Shown piece by piece: positions 62,451 to 64,000 of a stretch of 64,000 bases of DNA (positions are counted from its first letter, which is position 1; every line of letters starts with the position of its first letter). Below the pieces are notes generated by a model, which was not told the DNA's origin, ran no database searches, and worked only from the letters and a program-made list of their open reading frames with translations. A program made the translations under genes and the position numbers. The stretch covers positions 1 through 64,000 of the forward strand of contig JAPOOK010000037.1 of the NCBI GenBank assembly GCA_026713485.1. Direction: 5' to 3'. The DNA is from Chloroflexota bacterium (lineage in GTDB: Bacteria; Chloroflexota; Dehalococcoidia; UBA6926).

Positions 62451-63668
62451 CTATTCGTATCGCAGCGCCTCAATTGGGTGCAGAGCGGCGGCCCTCATGG
62501 CTGGATAGATGCCGAAGACCAGCCCGATGAGCATTGATACCCCGAGCGCGAGCGCCGTGATGTCCGTGCTGACCACCGTCCGGATTTCTTCTTCAGCCAG
62601 CAATGTGACATTCATTCCTTGCGCGATGAGCATTCCCAAAAGCACACCGATGATTCCGCCGCCCAGGCTCAGCAGGACAGCCTCCAGCACAAACTGGGAG
62701 AGAATATCCCATCGCCGCGCTCCAATTGCCTTCCGAATGCCGATTTCCCGCGTCCGCTCCGTCACGGACACGAGCATGATGTTCATGATTCCGATTCCGC
62801 CGACGAGCAGCGAGATGCTCGCGATGGAACCCAGGAAGAGCACGAACGCTTGCGTGGTGTCCTGGAATGCCTCAAGCGCCTGCTGCTGATTCCTGACCTC
62901 GAAATCGTCTTCATCGGTGATGCGGTGCCGCAGACGGAGAATGCGGCTAATTTCGCCCTCCGCCTTTTCCATATTGTTCTCGTCCTCGACGAGCACGCTG
63001 ATCGTATCGACACCCACCACTCCTTCGACGTTGCGATCCGCGCTAATACGTCTATAGGCGGTAGTAATCGGAATCAGAACGCGGTTGTCTTCAAAACCGA
63101 ACGCGTCCCCGCCCCTGCTCTCCAGCACACCGATCACAGTCATCTCCCTGCCGTTGATCTTCACTGACTGCCCAATCGGGTTACGGCCCAGAAACAGGTC
63201 CACCGACGCCTGCGCTCCCAGGACAACGACATCCGACGCGCCGGCAACGTGCGGAATACCGATGAAGCTCCCGACATCGACTTCATAGCCCCGCACTTCC
63301 TGGTATTCAGGCGTGACGCCTGTAATCTCTCCGAAAACGGTGCGCGCTCCAAACTCATCTGTCGTGTTCACGTCGCCAAACACGTTGATTTCTGGAGCAA
63401 CCTGATCCACAGACGGGGCGAGGACGGGGTCGACCAGCGCATAGGCGTCATCGAGCGTGAGCGCCCCATTTGACGGGCTTACGAAAAGGATGTTGGTGCC
63501 GAGGTCCTGGATGAACGAGGTCACGGACTCCTGCACGCCGCGCCCGATGGACATGAGCGAAATCACGGCGGCCACACCGATAACGATGCCGAGCAGCGTC
63601 AGCAGGGTGCGGAGCTTGTTGGCGCCCACGGATTGGAGGGCGGAGAGTAGCGTGCGCTGCGGGCTCAC
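62451..63668 (-). CDS. MacB/FtsX-type ABC transporter permease
   Basis: A 405-residue permease. Helix 1 (residues 21-41, [19 protein letters not shown]) is followed by the MacB periplasmic core domain and three C-terminal helices with [29 protein letters not shown] between them. The signature ties it to type VII ABC systems, which use mechanical transmission to export peptides, lipoproteins or antibiotics or to act on the cell wall. Its start overlaps the ATPase gene by four bases. Substrate unknown. Confidence 0.94.
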   Translation of the reverse strand: MSPQRTLLSALQSVGANKLRTLLTLLGIVIGVAAVISLMSIGRGVQESVTSFIQDLGTNILFVSPSNGALTLDDAYALVDPVLAPSVDQVAPEINVFGDVNTTDEFGARTVFGEITGVTPEYQEVRGYEVDVGSFIGIPHVAGASDVVVLGAQASVDLFLGRNPIGQSVKINGREMTVIGVLESRGGDAFGFEDNRVLIPITTAYRRISADRNVEGVVGVDTISVLVEDENNMEKAEGEISRILRLRHRITDEDDFEVRNQQQALEAFQDTTQAFVLFLGSIASISLLVGGIGIMNIMLVSVTERTREIGIRKAIGARRWDILSQFVLEAVLLSLGGGIIGVLLGMLIAQGMNVTLLAEEEIRTVVSTDITALALGVSMLIGLVFGIYPAMRAAALHPIEALRYE

Positions 63669-64000
63669 TGCGTTCTCGCTCTCTCGTCATCCACGATTTC
63701 GCCGTCTCGCATCAGAATCGTGCGCCTGGCAAAGCGTGCGATGTCGTCCTCATGGGTGACGATGATGACCGTGATTCCGGATGATTGATTTAGTTCCCGC
63801 AGCAGTTCGATGATCTCCAGGCTGGAATGGGAATCCAGGTTGCCGGTCGGCTCGTCGGCAAGAAGGATGGACGGCTCATTGACGAGCGCCCGCGCTATGG
63901 CGACGCGCTGCTGCTGGCCACCGGACATCTCCGTTGGCCGATGTCCCGTCCTGTCGGCAAGGCCGACTCTTCCCAGAGCCTCGCGCGCCAAACGCGCGCT
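63665..64000 (-). CDS. ABC transporter ATP-binding protein (N-terminus beyond the window)
   Basis: The last 111 residues of an ABC ATPase of the MacB/LolD type. The signature [15 protein letters not shown], Walker B with [13 protein letters not shown] and the H-loop VTHEDD are visible. The Walker A part lies past position 64000. It overlaps the permease by four bases, so the pair is translated together. Confidence 0.95.
   Translation of the reverse strand, partial: SARLAREALGRVGLADRTGHRPTEMSGGQQQRVAIARALVNEPSILLADEPTGNLDSHSSLEIIELLRELNQSSGITVIIVTHEDDIARFARRTILMRDGEIVDDERARTQ

Overview
The window is a moderately GC-rich stretch of bacterial chromosome, densely packed with genes. No gap without a gene reaches 300 bases; the longest is 25965-26250, which holds a candidate promoter. 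Gene content points to a member of the Chloroflexota, probably the Dehalococcoidia/SAR202 side. The pointers are: a neighbouring pair of DUF2298 (Chlor_Arch_YYY) and Agl23-like membrane proteins, families shared mainly by Chloroflexota and archaea; an 11-subunit complex I without the NADH-oxidising module; a two-subunit KorAB-type 2-oxoacid:ferredoxin oxidoreductase; and a fused double family III CoA-transferase. The lineage is inferred from families, not from a tree.

Layout. 1-2400: tail of an alpha/beta hydrolase, a VOC protein, a tiny His/Cys-rich protein with its own ribosome site and terminator, and a CDF metal exporter with a very His-rich N-terminus. 2.4-8.7 kb: addA and addB recombination nuclease/helicase genes. 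8.7-12.8 kb: a CopD-like membrane protein, the double CoA-transferase and a crotonase. 12.8-16.7 kb: an RNA uracil-methyltransferase fused to a Maf pyrophosphatase and carrying an inserted palindromic repeat, an apparently catalytically dead serine recombinase, and a phosphoesterase. 16.8-18.7 kb: ribosomal proteins L21, L27 and L31, then YqhQ. 18.7-26 kb: a membrane-anchored molybdenum enzyme, small unknowns, miaB, tRNA-Ser(GCU), a Rieske-like protein that has lost its histidine ligands, and an MBL-fold hydrolase. 26-30.7 kb: korAB, midA, ridA.

30.6-43.3 kb is a long leftward run: birA, a VTT protein, hisG, a phospholipase C-like protein, hisD, ftsY, then four membrane/envelope genes (DUF2298, Agl23-like, a UPF0104 flippase-like protein and an FAD oxidoreductase) that look like one saccharide-assembly system. 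43.4-44.9 kb: an aldo/keto reductase and a double HicB-like protein. 44.9-55.3 kb: the nuo operon, transcribed leftward as M-A-B-C-D-H-I-J-K-L-N. 55.5-57 kb: tatB-tatC and, on the other strand, tatA. 57-58.4 kb: two Yip1-like membrane proteins. 58.5-60 kb: purC, a small membrane protein and purS. 60-61.7 kb: hisC-hisB. 61.7-64 kb: a MacB-type ABC export system cut off by the window end.

The genes fit a respiring heterotroph that degrades organic acids. CoA-transferase, crotonase and KorAB would feed reduced ferredoxin to a complex I that lacks NuoEFG, and Tat exports cofactor enzymes such as the molybdenum protein. The most unusual items are the methyltransferase-Maf fusion with its inserted repeat, the His/Cys microprotein, the Rieske relative without histidines, the molybdenum enzyme with a twin-arginine motif placed after several membrane segments, the Ala-rich repeat tail on NuoI, and the four-gene envelope glycan cluster.
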